From an uncultured Bradyrhizobium sp. (lineage in GTDB: Bacteria; Pseudomonadota; Alphaproteobacteria; Rhizobiales; Xanthobacteraceae), in assembly GCF_947648125.1 (NCBI RefSeq), contig NZ_CANSMR010000032.1, positions 19,651 through 83,650 on the forward strand: 64,000 bases of DNA, in the 5' to 3' direction. Below, in pieces: positions 19,606 through 28,059 of the stretch. The notes under the pieces were generated by a model. The model did not search any database and was not told the origin of the DNA. It saw only the letters and a list, made by a program, of their open reading frames with translations. Position numbers and translations under genes: made by a program. The first letter of the stretch is position 1, and each line of letters begins with the position of its first letter.

Positions 19606-21209
19606 GGGCTGTCTCCCAAGACCGCCGGCATGGCCTCGCGGTCGTATTTTCCGTTGGCGTTGCGCGGCAGCCGGCTGCGAACGTGCCATCGTCTCGGGAC
19701 CATGTAGTCCGGCAGCCGGGCGGCGACCGCCGCGCGAAGCCGGTCGAGATCGACCGGCCTGCCTTCGATGAGCACTTCGATGCCGCCGTAGCCGCTCGAC
19801 GTGATGGGCCAGCCGATCGCCACGACGCCGTCGATGCCCGAGGCCTCGCGCACCACGGCTTCGACCTCTCCGAGCTCCACCCTGTGGCCGAGGATCTTCA
19901 CCTGCGAGTCCATGCGGCCGAGATGGGTCAGGGGACCATCGCCGGCGGGCCGGCGCACGCGGTCGCCGGTGCGGTAGAACATCTCCCGCCGTCCGGGCGG
20001 GACGACGAAGGCTGCGGCGGTCTTCTCGGGATCTTTCCAGTAGCCGAGCGACATCTGCGGACCGCTCATCAGCAGTTCGCCCTCCGCGCCCGGCCCGACC
20101 TCGTTCAGCTGCCCGTCGACGACGAGGACGCTCATTCCCGGGAACGGCGCGCCGATCGGCACGATGCCCATCTCCGCTTCGGCCGGCGTCCGCTTCGGAT
20201 CCCACCGGTAGCCGGTGCACGCGATGGTCAGCTCGGTCGGTCCGTAGATGTTCTCGACGACGCTGTTCGGCGCGGCCATCGCCCAGGCCTCGACGCAGCT
20301 GACGGGCAGCGGCTCGCCGCAGAACAGGCTCAGCCTGAGCGAGGGAAACCCTCCCGGCTTCAGCAGGCCGGACTGCTTCATCAGCGCGACCATCGAGGGC
20401 ACCGAGAACCAGACCGTCAATCCCTGCTCGCGGATGAACCGCCCCGGATTGATCAGCGCCTTCTGCGAGGGGCAGTACACGCAGGCGCCGCGTTCCCACG
20501 CCACGAACATGTCGGATGCCGACAGGTCGAACGTCATGTCGAACGTCTGCGAGACGACGTCTAGCTCCGTGATGGCGAAGCGATCCGCGGCATGGTCGAC
20601 ATAGGCTGCGACGTTGCGGTGTGCGACCATCACCCCTTTCGGAACCCCGGTGCTGCCGGAGGTGAACAGCAGATAGGCGATCGCGTCCGTGCGCGCGTCC
20701 GGCTCGCGCCAGTCGGCGTATCCTTCGAGATCGGCAGCTCCGACGATGATGTGCAAGGGCCATCGTCCGCGATAGGGGCCCGGGTCCTCGAGACAGGGCG
20801 CGATCACGAGCAGCGGTTCGTCCACGCCCGCCATGAGCGCGCCCATTTGCGGCAAGGATTCCGCGTCGACGATGATCGATCGGCACTCCGAACGGACGAG
20901 CATCGACCTGGTGCGCTCGACCGGGAAGGTGCGGTTCAGCGGCACGTAGCCGTTTCCGGCCAGAAGCGATCCGAGCACGCCGGCGAAGGCCGTCGCGCTG
21001 CGATGCGCGAACACGCCGGTCAGCGGCATCGACGCCCCTTCACGATGCGCCTGGATGCAGGCTGCGATGCGGACCGCGGCGTCGCGAAGCTGCCGATACG
21101 ACAGCGACGTACCCTGCGCGACGACAGCAGGACGGCCGGGAAACAATTTCGCCGAGCGCAGGAAGCCCGTCCACAATCCCCGCCGTGATCCGTCCGCGCG
21201 CAACTCCAT
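19602..21209 (-). CDS. Stand-alone amino-acid adenylation enzyme (NRPS A-domain type)
   Basis: A 535-residue ANL-family ligase with no fused condensation or carrier domain. Core motifs are A3 LLFTSGSTGVPKGVMV (about 168), A4-region FDMTFDLSASDMF, A5 ENIYGPTE, A7 YRTGDRV, A8 GRMDSQVKILGHRVELGEVE and A10 NANGKYDRE with the catalytic Lys. The Asp in FDLS aligns with the Asp that holds the substrate amino group in NRPS and DltA enzymes, so an amino acid rather than a fatty acid is the likely substrate. It probably loads the adjacent carrier protein, with which it overlaps by four bases. Which amino acid cannot be read reliably by eye. Confidence 0.85.
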   Translation of the reverse strand: MELRADGSRRGLWTGFLRSAKLFPGRPAVVAQGTSLSYRQLRDAAVRIAACIQAHREGASMPLTGVFAHRSATAFAGVLGSLLAGNGYVPLNRTFPVERTRSMLVRSECRSIIVDAESLPQMGALMAGVDEPLLVIAPCLEDPGPYRGRWPLHIIVGAADLEGYADWREPDARTDAIAYLLFTSGSTGVPKGVMVAHRNVAAYVDHAADRFAITELDVVSQTFDMTFDLSASDMFVAWERGACVYCPSQKALINPGRFIREQGLTVWFSVPSMVALMKQSGLLKPGGFPSLRLSLFCGEPLPVSCVEAWAMAAPNSVVENIYGPTELTIACTGYRWDPKRTPAEAEMGIVPIGAPFPGMSVLVVDGQLNEVGPGAEGELLMSGPQMSLGYWKDPEKTAAAFVVPPGRREMFYRTGDRVRRPAGDGPLTHLGRMDSQVKILGHRVELGEVEAVVREASGIDGVVAIGWPITSSGYGGIEVLIEGRPVDLDRLRAAVAARLPDYMVPRRWHVRSRLPRNANGKYDREAMPAVLGDSP

Positions 21210-21225
21210 CGAACGATCGCCTAGA

Positions 21226-22293
21226 CTAGCCTGCGAGGCCCTGACGCGCCGGATCGCGAAGCGCTGATGACTTCAGACGCCGGGCCTTCGTCAGCGCCTG
21301 TCCGAAGACCTCGCCCGTATGGACCAGTTCCTCGCGGGTGGGTGGAATGTCCAGGATGAACGTCCCGTAGCCGGCCGCGGCGTAGCGCGCGAGTTCGTCG
21401 GAGACGACCCCGTAGTCGCCGACCAAATACGGGCAGAAGGTCTTGTAGTTTTCGAATGGCACCAGCCAATAGGGTGTCTCCTCGGTGGCCGTCTCGGCTG
21501 CGAGATCTGACATCTGCTTGTGCCACGCCGAATCCGAGACCTTCATGGCCAGCTTGTGCGCCAGCTGCCCCTTCTTGTCGGTCGGGAAGCGTTCGTGCGC
21601 GACCCGCCAGGCCTCCTCGGCGTTCGCGCGGGCGATGATGCCGACGCGCACACCCGACCCGACGCAGTCGGCGTCGGCCTGCCCGTACTCTGCGGCCGGC
21701 TTGGGATACTTCACCGGTGTTGCGCCCAGCGCCTTGGCGGCAGCGAGCCCCGCTTCCGAGGAGCCAGACACGAATACGCCGGGCAGCAACTCCTGCGGCA
21801 GCGGTGGCGTCATCCTCAGATTCCGCACGGCATGGAATTCCCCTTCGAGCGTCACCGGCTCGGCGTTCTCCAGCAGCAGCTTGATGATGGCGGTGTATTC
21901 GACGAGCCTCGCGTACCGCTTGTCGTGCGCCGTCGCGTCGCCGAGCGCCGCAAGCTCGGTCGTGTAGCCACCCGCGACCATGTTCAAATAGAGCCGGCGT
22001 CCGTACATATGCGCAAACGAGCTCACCATCTTGGCGACGCTGTACGGATGCATGTAGACCGGCTGCACTGCCACCAGCGGACAGAGTTCCGTGGTGCTCT
22101 GCAGGATCACCTGCGAGACGAGCCAGGGATCGACCAGGGAGTTTTCCGTATAGACCAGGATTCCCTTGCAGCCCGCCTCTTCGCTCCAGCGGGCGACGGC
22201 CTTCACCCGTTCGACATAGTCCGCCGCCTGCACCGCGCCGGATTGCGGGCACGTGCTGAAAACGTCGAACCGAATGTCGGAAAACGTATCCAT
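21226..22293 (-). CDS. LLM-class flavin-dependent monooxygenase
   Basis: A 355-residue bacterial luciferase-like protein, close in layout to alkanesulfonate monooxygenases (SsuD). Blocks include SEEAGCKGILVYTENSLVDP, the TELCPLVAVQPVYMHPYSVAKM strand-helix unit, LYLNMVAGGY and GVFVSGSSEAGLAAAKALGA (flavin phosphate loop). It uses FMNH2 from a separate reductase to oxygenate its substrate. GGAGG lies six bases before the ATG at 22293 (another ATG directly precedes it); the ORF start at 22350 is rejected. It is the first gene of the minus-strand cluster, 16 bases before the adenylation gene, so it probably hydroxylates the carrier-bound or free amino acid (inference). Confidence 0.8.
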   Translation of the reverse strand: MDTFSDIRFDVFSTCPQSGAVQAADYVERVKAVARWSEEAGCKGILVYTENSLVDPWLVSQVILQSTTELCPLVAVQPVYMHPYSVAKMVSSFAHMYGRRLYLNMVAGGYTTELAALGDATAHDKRYARLVEYTAIIKLLLENAEPVTLEGEFHAVRNLRMTPPLPQELLPGVFVSGSSEAGLAAAKALGATPVKYPKPAAEYGQADADCVGSGVRVGIIARANAEEAWRVAHERFPTDKKGQLAHKLAMKVSDSAWHKQMSDLAAETATEETPYWLVPFENYKTFCPYLVGDYGVVSDELARYAAAGYGTFILDIPPTREELVHTGEVFGQALTKARRLKSSALRDPARQGLAG

Positions 22294-22296
22294 CAT

Positions 22297-22544
22297 CCAC
22301 CTCCATCCAAAAGGCGTCGAAACGCCATGGCTGGTGGAGAACCGGGTCATGGTAGCAGATGCGTTCGTGAGCTCCCCCGACGCAAAGGTGGTACTCCGTC
22401 AAGCGATGGGAACGGATGCCCGGCCGACTATTCAGGGGCGGCGCACTGCACTTTTGCGGAGCTTGATTTCCGCCGCCTCTCTGCAACGATGCCGCGGCAC
22501 CTGCTCGATTTTCGCTTGGGCGCGATCCGTCCAGGGGGTGTTGA
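22297..22544. promoter_or_regulatory. Divergent control region of the biosynthetic cluster
   Basis: A 248-base intergenic region between the divergent monooxygenase (minus) and carbamoyltransferase (plus) genes. It holds both ribosome-binding sites (GGAGG on the minus strand, AGGGGG on the plus strand) and must contain both promoters. No clear operator palindrome or strong -35/-10 pair was found by eye. Confidence 0.5.
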
Positions 22545-24311
22545 ATGGCGAAAGTAATCGGCATCAGTGGATTCGAGAGCTCGATCCCCTTCAAGAGGAA
22601 GCACTGGCCGGGCCTGGAGGAGCGCGAATATCGGATCTCACAAGGCCACGATTCCGCTGCGGTGCTGGTGGTCGACGGCAGGATCGTCGCCGGTGCCGCC
22701 GAAGAGCGCTTCAACCGCAAGAAGCACACCGGTGATTTCCCGATCGGCGCCATTAGCTACTGCCTGGAGACCGCTGGCCTGAAGCCATCCGACATCGACG
22801 TGATCTCTCACGGCTTCGACTATGCGCCCTACAAGGCAGCCTTCATGCTGGATCCGACCTCCGCCCGACAATACAGGGAGGTGTTCTCGCGCGAAAAACT
22901 GCTCGCGCAAGTCGATCAGCACCTGCCCGGATTTCCAGCCAGCAAGGTCCACCACGTCAACCATCATCTGTCCCACGCCGCCAGCGCCTACTACACCTCC
23001 GGTTGGGACGAATGCCTGGTGGTGATCCTCGACGGCATGGGCGAAGTCCAAGCCGTCACCGTCTATCACGCGCACGACAACGCGATCGACAAGCTCGCGG
23101 AAATCACCGCCCAGGATTCGATCGGCATCCTCTATTCCACGCTGACGCTGCATCTCGGCTTCGATTTCAACTCCGACGAATACAAGATCATGGGCCTCGC
23201 GCCCTACGGCGATCCCGCCCGCCGCCGTGCTTTCTTCGAACGGACTGTGGAGCTGCGCGACGACGGCCTGATCAGGATTCCTCTGCTCCGCCTCAATATC
23301 GAGCGCCAGGATCGCGAAACCTACGGCGCGACGCGACGCCATCTCGGCGAGCATCTGATCCCGGCTCGCGCGCCCGACGGCGACGTCACCGACGACCATC
23401 GCGACGTCGCCGCAGCGCTGCAGGAATGCCTCGACAGCGTCATGCTCCACATCTGCGGCCATTTCGGCCGCAGCACCGGCCTGCGCAGGCTCGCGATGGC
23501 GGGCGGCGTCGCGCTCAACTGCACCGCCAACGGCCGCCTGCTGCAGTCCGGCCTGTTCGACGAGATCTACGTTCAGCCGGCTGCAGGCGACGATGGCTCC
23601 GCGCTCGGCGCCGCGCTCTGGTCGGCATCGCGCGACAGTGGCGTGAAGAACGTCCGGATGCCGGTCCCCTTCCTCGGCCCCGCACCCACGCAAACCGAGA
23701 TTTACAGGGCGCTGGCCGACACCGCCGGCCGCATCGAGATCACGCGCTTTGCTGATCTCGACGAGACCTGCGCGGTGGCGGCGAGACTGATCGCGGCCGG
23801 ACGCGTGCTCGGCTGGTACCGCGGACGCATGGAGTTCGGTCCTCGCGCGCTCGGGCACCGGAGCATCCTGGCCGATCCCGGACATCCGGAGATGCGCGAC
23901 CGCATCAACGCGATGGTCAAGATGCGCGAAGCCTTCCGCCCGTTTGCGCCGGCGGTCAGCCTCGAGCAGGTGCATGACTGGTTCGAGGTGCCGGAGGGGC
24001 TCGAGCTTCCCTACATGATCATGACCGCCGACGTGCGCCCGGAGCATCGCTCCGCGCTGCCGGCGATCACGCATGTCAACGGCTCGGCCCGCGTGCAGAC
24101 GGTCAGCGTCAGGGACAATCCGGAATTCCACGCACTGCTGCGGGCGGTCGGCCGGGCGACCGGCCGCGAAATGGTGCTGAACACGAGCTTCAACGTGAAG
24201 GGGCAGCCGATCGTCAACACCCCGCGCGAAGCCATCGACACCTTCCTCGGCACCGGCATCGAGTATCTCTTCCTCGAGAACGTGCTCGTCCGCCGCGTGG
24301 GACAGACGTAG
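22545..24311 (+). CDS. NodU/CmcH/TobZ-type carbamoyltransferase
   Basis: A 588-residue O-carbamoyltransferase, making carbamoyl-AMP from carbamoyl phosphate and ATP and passing the carbamoyl group to a hydroxyl. The Kae1-like domain (about 1-370) has GHDSAAVLVVDGRIVAGAAEE, the metal-site HHLSHAASAYY (two His) with a following Asp in VVILDGMG, SDEYKIMGLAPYG, and AGGVALNCTANG. The YrdC-like C-terminal part has RMEFGPRALGHRSIL and REAFRPFAPAV. It matches NodU, CmcH and TobZ in length. AGGGGG precedes the ATG. It is divergent from the adenylation/carrier cluster, which suggests a carbamoylated amino-acid-derived product (inference). No nod genes are near, so NodU itself is unlikely. Confidence 0.88.
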   Translation: MAKVIGISGFESSIPFKRKHWPGLEEREYRISQGHDSAAVLVVDGRIVAGAAEERFNRKKHTGDFPIGAISYCLETAGLKPSDIDVISHGFDYAPYKAAFMLDPTSARQYREVFSREKLLAQVDQHLPGFPASKVHHVNHHLSHAASAYYTSGWDECLVVILDGMGEVQAVTVYHAHDNAIDKLAEITAQDSIGILYSTLTLHLGFDFNSDEYKIMGLAPYGDPARRRAFFERTVELRDDGLIRIPLLRLNIERQDRETYGATRRHLGEHLIPARAPDGDVTDDHRDVAAALQECLDSVMLHICGHFGRSTGLRRLAMAGGVALNCTANGRLLQSGLFDEIYVQPAAGDDGSALGAALWSASRDSGVKNVRMPVPFLGPAPTQTEIYRALADTAGRIEITRFADLDETCAVAARLIAAGRVLGWYRGRMEFGPRALGHRSILADPGHPEMRDRINAMVKMREAFRPFAPAVSLEQVHDWFEVPEGLELPYMIMTADVRPEHRSALPAITHVNGSARVQTVSVRDNPEFHALLRAVGRATGREMVLNTSFNVKGQPIVNTPREAIDTFLGTGIEYLFLENVLVRRVGQT

Positions 24312-24377
24312 CCGGCACTGGCCGCCCGGCGACGGAGACGCTGGCAGCACCTTGTATTCTTGTCGTGCTCTGGCGCG

Positions 24378-24405
24378 AAAAAGGTGAGGGGGCCAAAGCC
24401 CCCTC
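24378..24405 (-). terminator. Rho-independent terminator of the His-rich protein gene
   Basis: A perfect 8-bp stem GAGGGGGC / GCCCCCTC with a four-base loop (24386-24405). On the minus strand it is followed by a T5 run (24378-24382). It lies eight bases past the stop of the His-rich gene and may also act on the convergent carbamoyltransferase transcript. Confidence 0.75.
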
Positions 24406-24413
24406 GCTGATGA

Positions 24414-24740
24414 TTAGCGGCGGTGTCCGCCGTGATGTCCGCCGCCGTGATGGCCGCCACCATGATGCCCGCCGTGATGACGGTGCCCGTGATGATGGTG
24501 GCGGGGGTAGTAGTGCGGACGATGATGCCATCCGTGATGGCGCGGTGCGTAGCCGTAGCCCGGTTGCCAGTAGCAGCGGCCCCAGCGATCGCAGACCTGG
24601 CGCACCTTGTCGACATTGGACGTTTCGCCTGCGATGTGGCTGGCCTGCGGAAGCCCGTTCGGCATCGCCGATGCCGCACCGGACATCAACGCTGCGCTTC
24701 CGAGCGCGGCCAGTCCAATAACGGCAAGCTTGATATTCAT
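24414..24740 (-). CDS. Small secreted His/Gly-rich protein
   Basis: A 108-residue protein with a clear signal peptide (MNIKLAVIGLAALGSAALMSGAASA, cleavage about residue 25). The mature part has KVRQVCDRWGRCYWQPGYGY, a two-Cys segment like that of the short secreted rhizobial proteins grouped as GCG_CRPN-type, then a tail made almost wholly of His and Gly (about 70-108, HHGGGHHGG repeats). AAGGAG lies seven bases before the ATG. It is presumably periplasmic; the His tail could bind metal ions, but this is inference only. Monocistronic, with its own terminator. Confidence 0.75.
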   Translation of the reverse strand: MNIKLAVIGLAALGSAALMSGAASAMPNGLPQASHIAGETSNVDKVRQVCDRWGRCYWQPGYGYAPRHHGWHHRPHYYPRHHHHGHRHHGGHHGGGHHGGGHHGGHRR

Positions 24741-24962
24741 TGAGATCTCCTTGGTTGAAGCCTGAAAACGTCCATGCGGCCGCTTCGTTGCTGCGACAAA
24801 AAAGCCAGGCAGATGCACTCGGTTCCGGCGATGCCGGTTCAACGCAGGAAATACGGGAGTTGTGAGGTCGCTCCATGCGCGGGCGACAATTGGCCGCGCG
24901 ACAGAATGGCGAGGCGCAAACAAAACGTGATGACCTTTGGCGGCGCTTCGCGGAAAAGTGCT

Positions 24963-26294
24963 CTACTGCGCGGTCGGCCGATGTTCGGCGGCCTTGTTGA
25001 AGAAGGCAGCTTCCTCGGCGGTGGCTTCGAGGAGTTGCTGGTCCTGGTCGTAGACGTCGTTGCGGAACTGGACGGTCCGGTCCTTCGTCATCCACGCCGT
25101 GAGGTAGATCCAGGCCACCGGCACCTTCTTCAGCATGCGGACGTCCTGGCGTTGTCCTGTGGCGATCGCGGCATCGATGGCAGCGCGGGTCCACTGCGGC
25201 TGGTCTTTCAGCAGCCATGCCGCGAGATCGCGGACATTGTCGACGCGCGAGCAGCCATGCGAATCGAAGCGATAGTCGTCGTTGAACAGGCTGTGCTGAT
25301 TGGTGTCGTGCATGTAGACCGAATAGGAATTCGGCATGTCGATCTTGACCGCGCCGAGCGCATTCCATGCGCCGCTCTGCTGACGCACCGTGATATTCGG
25401 CGCGTGATCGCCCGACCAGTCGACCGAACGCGGATCGATCGGGTTGTCGTGGGCGTCGAGCACGTCCATGTGCATGCGCGACAGGTAGGCCGGATCCTTG
25501 CGCATATGGGCCGCGATCTCCGTCTTCGTGATCGATGACGGCACCGTCCAGGTCGGATTGAGAATGACGTCGGTGATCTCGGACGTCAGCGTCGGCGAGG
25601 GTTTCTCGGTCTTGCCGACGATCACGCGGTAGCGCCGCACGACCTTGTCGTCCTCGACGGCCTCGGCGAAGGTGGCGGGAATGTTGACGACGACATAGCG
25701 CTGCCCGAACTGGAAATCCATCTGGTCAAGCCGCTCCAGCGAGGCCTCGAGCTGCTTGATCCGCTTCTGCACGGGAACGTTGAGTGCAGCCAGCGTCCGC
25801 GGCGTCACCGAGCCGGTCGCCGCGAGCCCGTGGCGTGTCTGGAAGCGCTTCACCGCGTCGGCCACGACTTCATCATAGGAGCCGGTGGCCTTGTCGGCGG
25901 CAAGGTCGCCAGTGATGATCAGACGGTTGCGCAGCAGATCGTCATGGGCGCCCTGGACGCCCAACGCAAATTTCGCGTCCGTGGGGATCGTGGGCCAACC
26001 GCCGCGGGCGGCGAGATCGGAATAGCTCTTCACCACGTCGCGAATGCGTTGTGCGCTGCCCTGGTCGTAGGTCGGCTCGCGCGACAGCGCGAGCGCGGCA
26101 GCCGATCGCGTTTCCGCGACCGAGGCCGACGCGGCCGGCTTGGCCTGGCTTGGCTGGGTGGCCGCCGGTGCCGCAGCCGGCAGGGCATGATGAGGCGGGA
26201 CTGCCGCAGTCGGGCCGGGCGCGCCGGTGGTTTGGGCGAATGCCGGTAGGGCCGCAAGCATCGTGGCTACGACGACGAGAGTCACTCTCTGCAT
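24963..26294 (-). CDS. L,D-transpeptidase, YcbB/LdtD type with peptidoglycan-binding domain
   Basis: A 443-residue exported enzyme. Signal peptide about 1-20 (VTLVVVATMLAALPAFAQ), a low-complexity Ala/Pro segment to about 65, a peptidoglycan-binding-type helical region (VADAVKRFQTRHGLAATGSV, about 155-175), then a YkuD catalytic domain with the motif DSHGCSRVDN (Cys348) preceded by YMHDTNQ. It forms 3-3 cross-links in peptidoglycan. The ATG at 26294 (16 codons inside the longest frame) starts directly at the signal peptide and follows GGAG. It is the second L,D-transpeptidase of the window and belongs to a different subfamily from the one at 4362. Confidence 0.85.
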   Translation of the reverse strand: MQRVTLVVVATMLAALPAFAQTTGAPGPTAAVPPHHALPAAAPAATQPSQAKPAASASVAETRSAAALALSREPTYDQGSAQRIRDVVKSYSDLAARGGWPTIPTDAKFALGVQGAHDDLLRNRLIITGDLAADKATGSYDEVVADAVKRFQTRHGLAATGSVTPRTLAALNVPVQKRIKQLEASLERLDQMDFQFGQRYVVVNIPATFAEAVEDDKVVRRYRVIVGKTEKPSPTLTSEITDVILNPTWTVPSSITKTEIAAHMRKDPAYLSRMHMDVLDAHDNPIDPRSVDWSGDHAPNITVRQQSGAWNALGAVKIDMPNSYSVYMHDTNQHSLFNDDYRFDSHGCSRVDNVRDLAAWLLKDQPQWTRAAIDAAIATGQRQDVRMLKKVPVAWIYLTAWMTKDRTVQFRNDVYDQDQQLLEATAEEAAFFNKAAEHRPTAQ

Positions 26295-26733
26295 ATCTCG
26301 ATTCTCCGGACTGCGTCGCTTGCGCGAAAAATCGGAAGGCACGGCCCCGGCCGCACGAATGGAGGAGGGCGGCGCGTTCGTTCGAAGGTGATGATCTATC
26401 CCGAGACCGTTGCGTCTTGATTAAGTTTTGGTTGCGGTCGGAACATTACCGTGACCGTCGTGCCGGCCCAGGGCGGTCGCCATCGTTGGCATCGCGGCCG
26501 CTCGACCTTGTGGCGTACATCAACGCGGAGATCGCTCGCTCGTTGTGCCGAAGCCGGGGCACGGACCTTGCAGCGCCGACCGGTCAAAGAAAAAGCGCTG
26601 CCATCGCCGATGGCAGCGCTTCGATATCTTCCCGGTCCGACCGGCGCGTGGCGATCCCAATGACCGGTCGCGGCCGATCCGCTCGCCCTGGTCGATCGCG
26701 TTCGCGGTATCGCGATCGTACCTGTGCTAGCGT
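26295..26733. other. Intergenic region without a gene
   Basis: 439 bases between the L,D-transpeptidase start and the end of the Xre regulator gene, both on the minus strand. It holds the terminator at 26586-26621 and presumably the L,D-transpeptidase promoter. Short open frames here have no ribosome-binding site or recognisable product. Confidence 0.6.
26586..26621 (-). terminator. Rho-independent terminator of the Xre regulator gene
   Basis: A perfect 13-bp stem (26593-26605 with 26609-26621) and a GCC loop. On the minus strand it is followed by TTTTT-C-TTT (complement of 26586-26594). It lies about 110 bases past the stop of the Xre gene and is the strongest terminator seen in the window. 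Confidence 0.85.
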
Positions 26734-27129
26734 TCAGTCTTCGTTGGCGGCGATCGATTCCATCAGCGACACCAGTTGGCGCTGTACGGTCTGATCCTTG
26801 ATCTTGCTGTAGGCGCGCAACAACCGGAGGCTGAACGCGCTGTCGAGGAACAACAGGCTCTCGACTTCGCGGGCCTTGTTGTCGCCGTCGTAGAAGAAGG
26901 TCACCGGCACGTCCAGCGCGCTCGCGATCTGCTGAAGGCGGGCGGCGCCGACACGGTTCACGCCCTTCTCGTACTTCTGAACCTGCTGAAAGCTGACGCC
27001 CAGCTTGTCGCCGAGTTCCGCCTGCGAGATCTTCTGCTCCACACGGCGCAGACGAATCCGCTTGCCCAACTCAATGTCCGGCTTGCCGGCGCTGCGCTGC
27101 TTCATCTTCTTTGCTGCTGATCTGTTCAT
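26734..27129 (-). CDS. Xre-family helix-turn-helix regulator
   Basis: A 131-residue DNA-binding protein. The HTH_3/Xre domain spans about 20-78, with the recognition region QAELGDKLGVSFQQVQKYEKG, a pattern widespread in rhizobial chromosomal regulators. A C-terminal helical part (SLLFLDSAFSLRLLRAYSKI) probably serves in dimerisation. There is no toxin or phage neighbour, so it is not obviously an antitoxin or repressor of a mobile element. A long non-coding leader (27130-27697) lies upstream and a strong terminator follows. Targets unknown. Confidence 0.85.
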   Translation of the reverse strand: MNRSAAKKMKQRSAGKPDIELGKRIRLRRVEQKISQAELGDKLGVSFQQVQKYEKGVNRVGAARLQQIASALDVPVTFFYDGDNKAREVESLLFLDSAFSLRLLRAYSKIKDQTVQRQLVSLMESIAANED

Positions 27130-27697
27130 TCTCGTGACCCGTCCTTCAAATCGAGAATCCCTGGCCCGGTCGGGTCAGGGACACGTTCATGATGTACCGC
27201 GTTAAGCTCGAGTGGATCGTCAGTTCGTCTGAACGACGAAATCCAAGAAGATCGCGGGATGGTATCCAAACGCACTTGCGCATTGGAAGCACCCAAGTAC
27301 CGACTCGGTCGACTACCTGAAGTCGACCGTGCCAAGGTGTCTGTCGACACCCCGCCCTCTACATTTGGCAAAATATTGACCAAACCACAACTAGCGCGAG
27401 TTTGATCGACACAGATTTTGCGCGCATGCTTACTGGGCGGCATTGCACTCGCCCGTAGTTCTACGGGCAGCCAATATTGTACGAGCGTCCTAGTATGGAT
27501 GCAACCCCAGCTAGTGCATCCTGAGGTCGCGGCGACGGTCTGCGGTTGCTTGACTGAATCGTCGCCAATGCGAAAAGTTTGACGTAAGTCCAAGTCAGGC
27601 TTTCGGAATGTTGCTGGACAATTGCCTAAAAGTTCTGAATCATCGGGAACAATTGTGCGCCTACGGAAAGCCGGCGAACTCTGGCAGGAGAGGCCAA
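27130..27697. other. Long structured intergenic region
   Basis: 568 bases between the divergent Xre regulator and the small hypothetical gene. It looks less GC-rich than its surroundings and contains three perfect inverted repeats: 27307-27328 (GGTCGACT arms, 6-base spacer), 27336-27351 (GGTGTC arms, 4-base loop) and 27451-27468 (GCCCGTAG arms). A minus-strand open frame across it has no ribosome-binding site or protein-like composition. It may hold both promoters, an untranslated leader or a small RNA. Confidence 0.5.
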
Positions 27698-28009
27698 ATG
27701 AAGCGGAAGAGGGGAACACCTCGACTCTACCTCGCGGCTTCGGGAGTGGAAGATATGCCGGTCGCAAATACGGAAGAACGGTTGCTGGCGCTGCTGGCGA
27801 CCTTGGAAGAATGTCAGGCATTTCTGACTGACCGGGCGAACACGGAGACGGCGCGGCTGTTGTCCCTTGCCATCCTCGAGCTCCGGATGGAGCTGCACAA
27901 GGTGACGGATTCCGAGTTGAAGGCGCTGTGTGACCTGATCGCGTCGGACGAGCCGGTGCAGGAACCGGCGACCAGGCAGTTGCCGCCGTATCTGCGGCTG
28001 ATCAAGTAA
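27698..28009 (+). CDS. Small hypothetical protein
   Basis: A 103-residue protein that I do not recognise. The ATG at 27698 is chosen because AGGAGAGG lies a few bases upstream; a second in-frame ATG at 27755 would give 84 residues. The predicted product is mainly helical (TEERLLALLATLEECQAFL, then TARLLSLAILELRMELHKV) with no signal peptide or membrane segment, and ends in LPPYLRLIK. It is divergent from the Xre regulator gene and convergent with dctA, 50 bases away. Codon use looks like that of the neighbours, so it is probably a real gene. Confidence 0.65.
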   Translation: MKRKRGTPRLYLAASGVEDMPVANTEERLLALLATLEECQAFLTDRANTETARLLSLAILELRMELHKVTDSELKALCDLIASDEPVQEPATRQLPPYLRLIK

Positions 28010-28059
28010 GCCGGCGCCCGCGCCATGCGCGGGACGCCGCAGGCCCGGTGCCGCGTGGC

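Noticed and set aside
19606-20886. Minus-strand extension upstream of the carrier protein
   Set aside because: It is another reading frame of the adenylation gene, with Arg/Gly-rich shadow composition; the carrier has its own ATGA-coupled start.
22545-24311. Nodulation gene nodU
   Set aside because: The family matches, but no nod-box, nodABC, nodS or nodIJ genes lie nearby, and the neighbours are adenylation and carrier genes.
26734-27129. Antitoxin or phage repressor
   Set aside because: The Xre domain alone is not evidence; there is no toxin-like partner, integrase or phage gene nearby.
27126-27821. 231-codon minus-strand frame across the gene-free region
   Set aside because: It has no ribosome-binding site or domain, overlaps the better-supported gene at 27698 on the other strand, and its composition is not protein-like.
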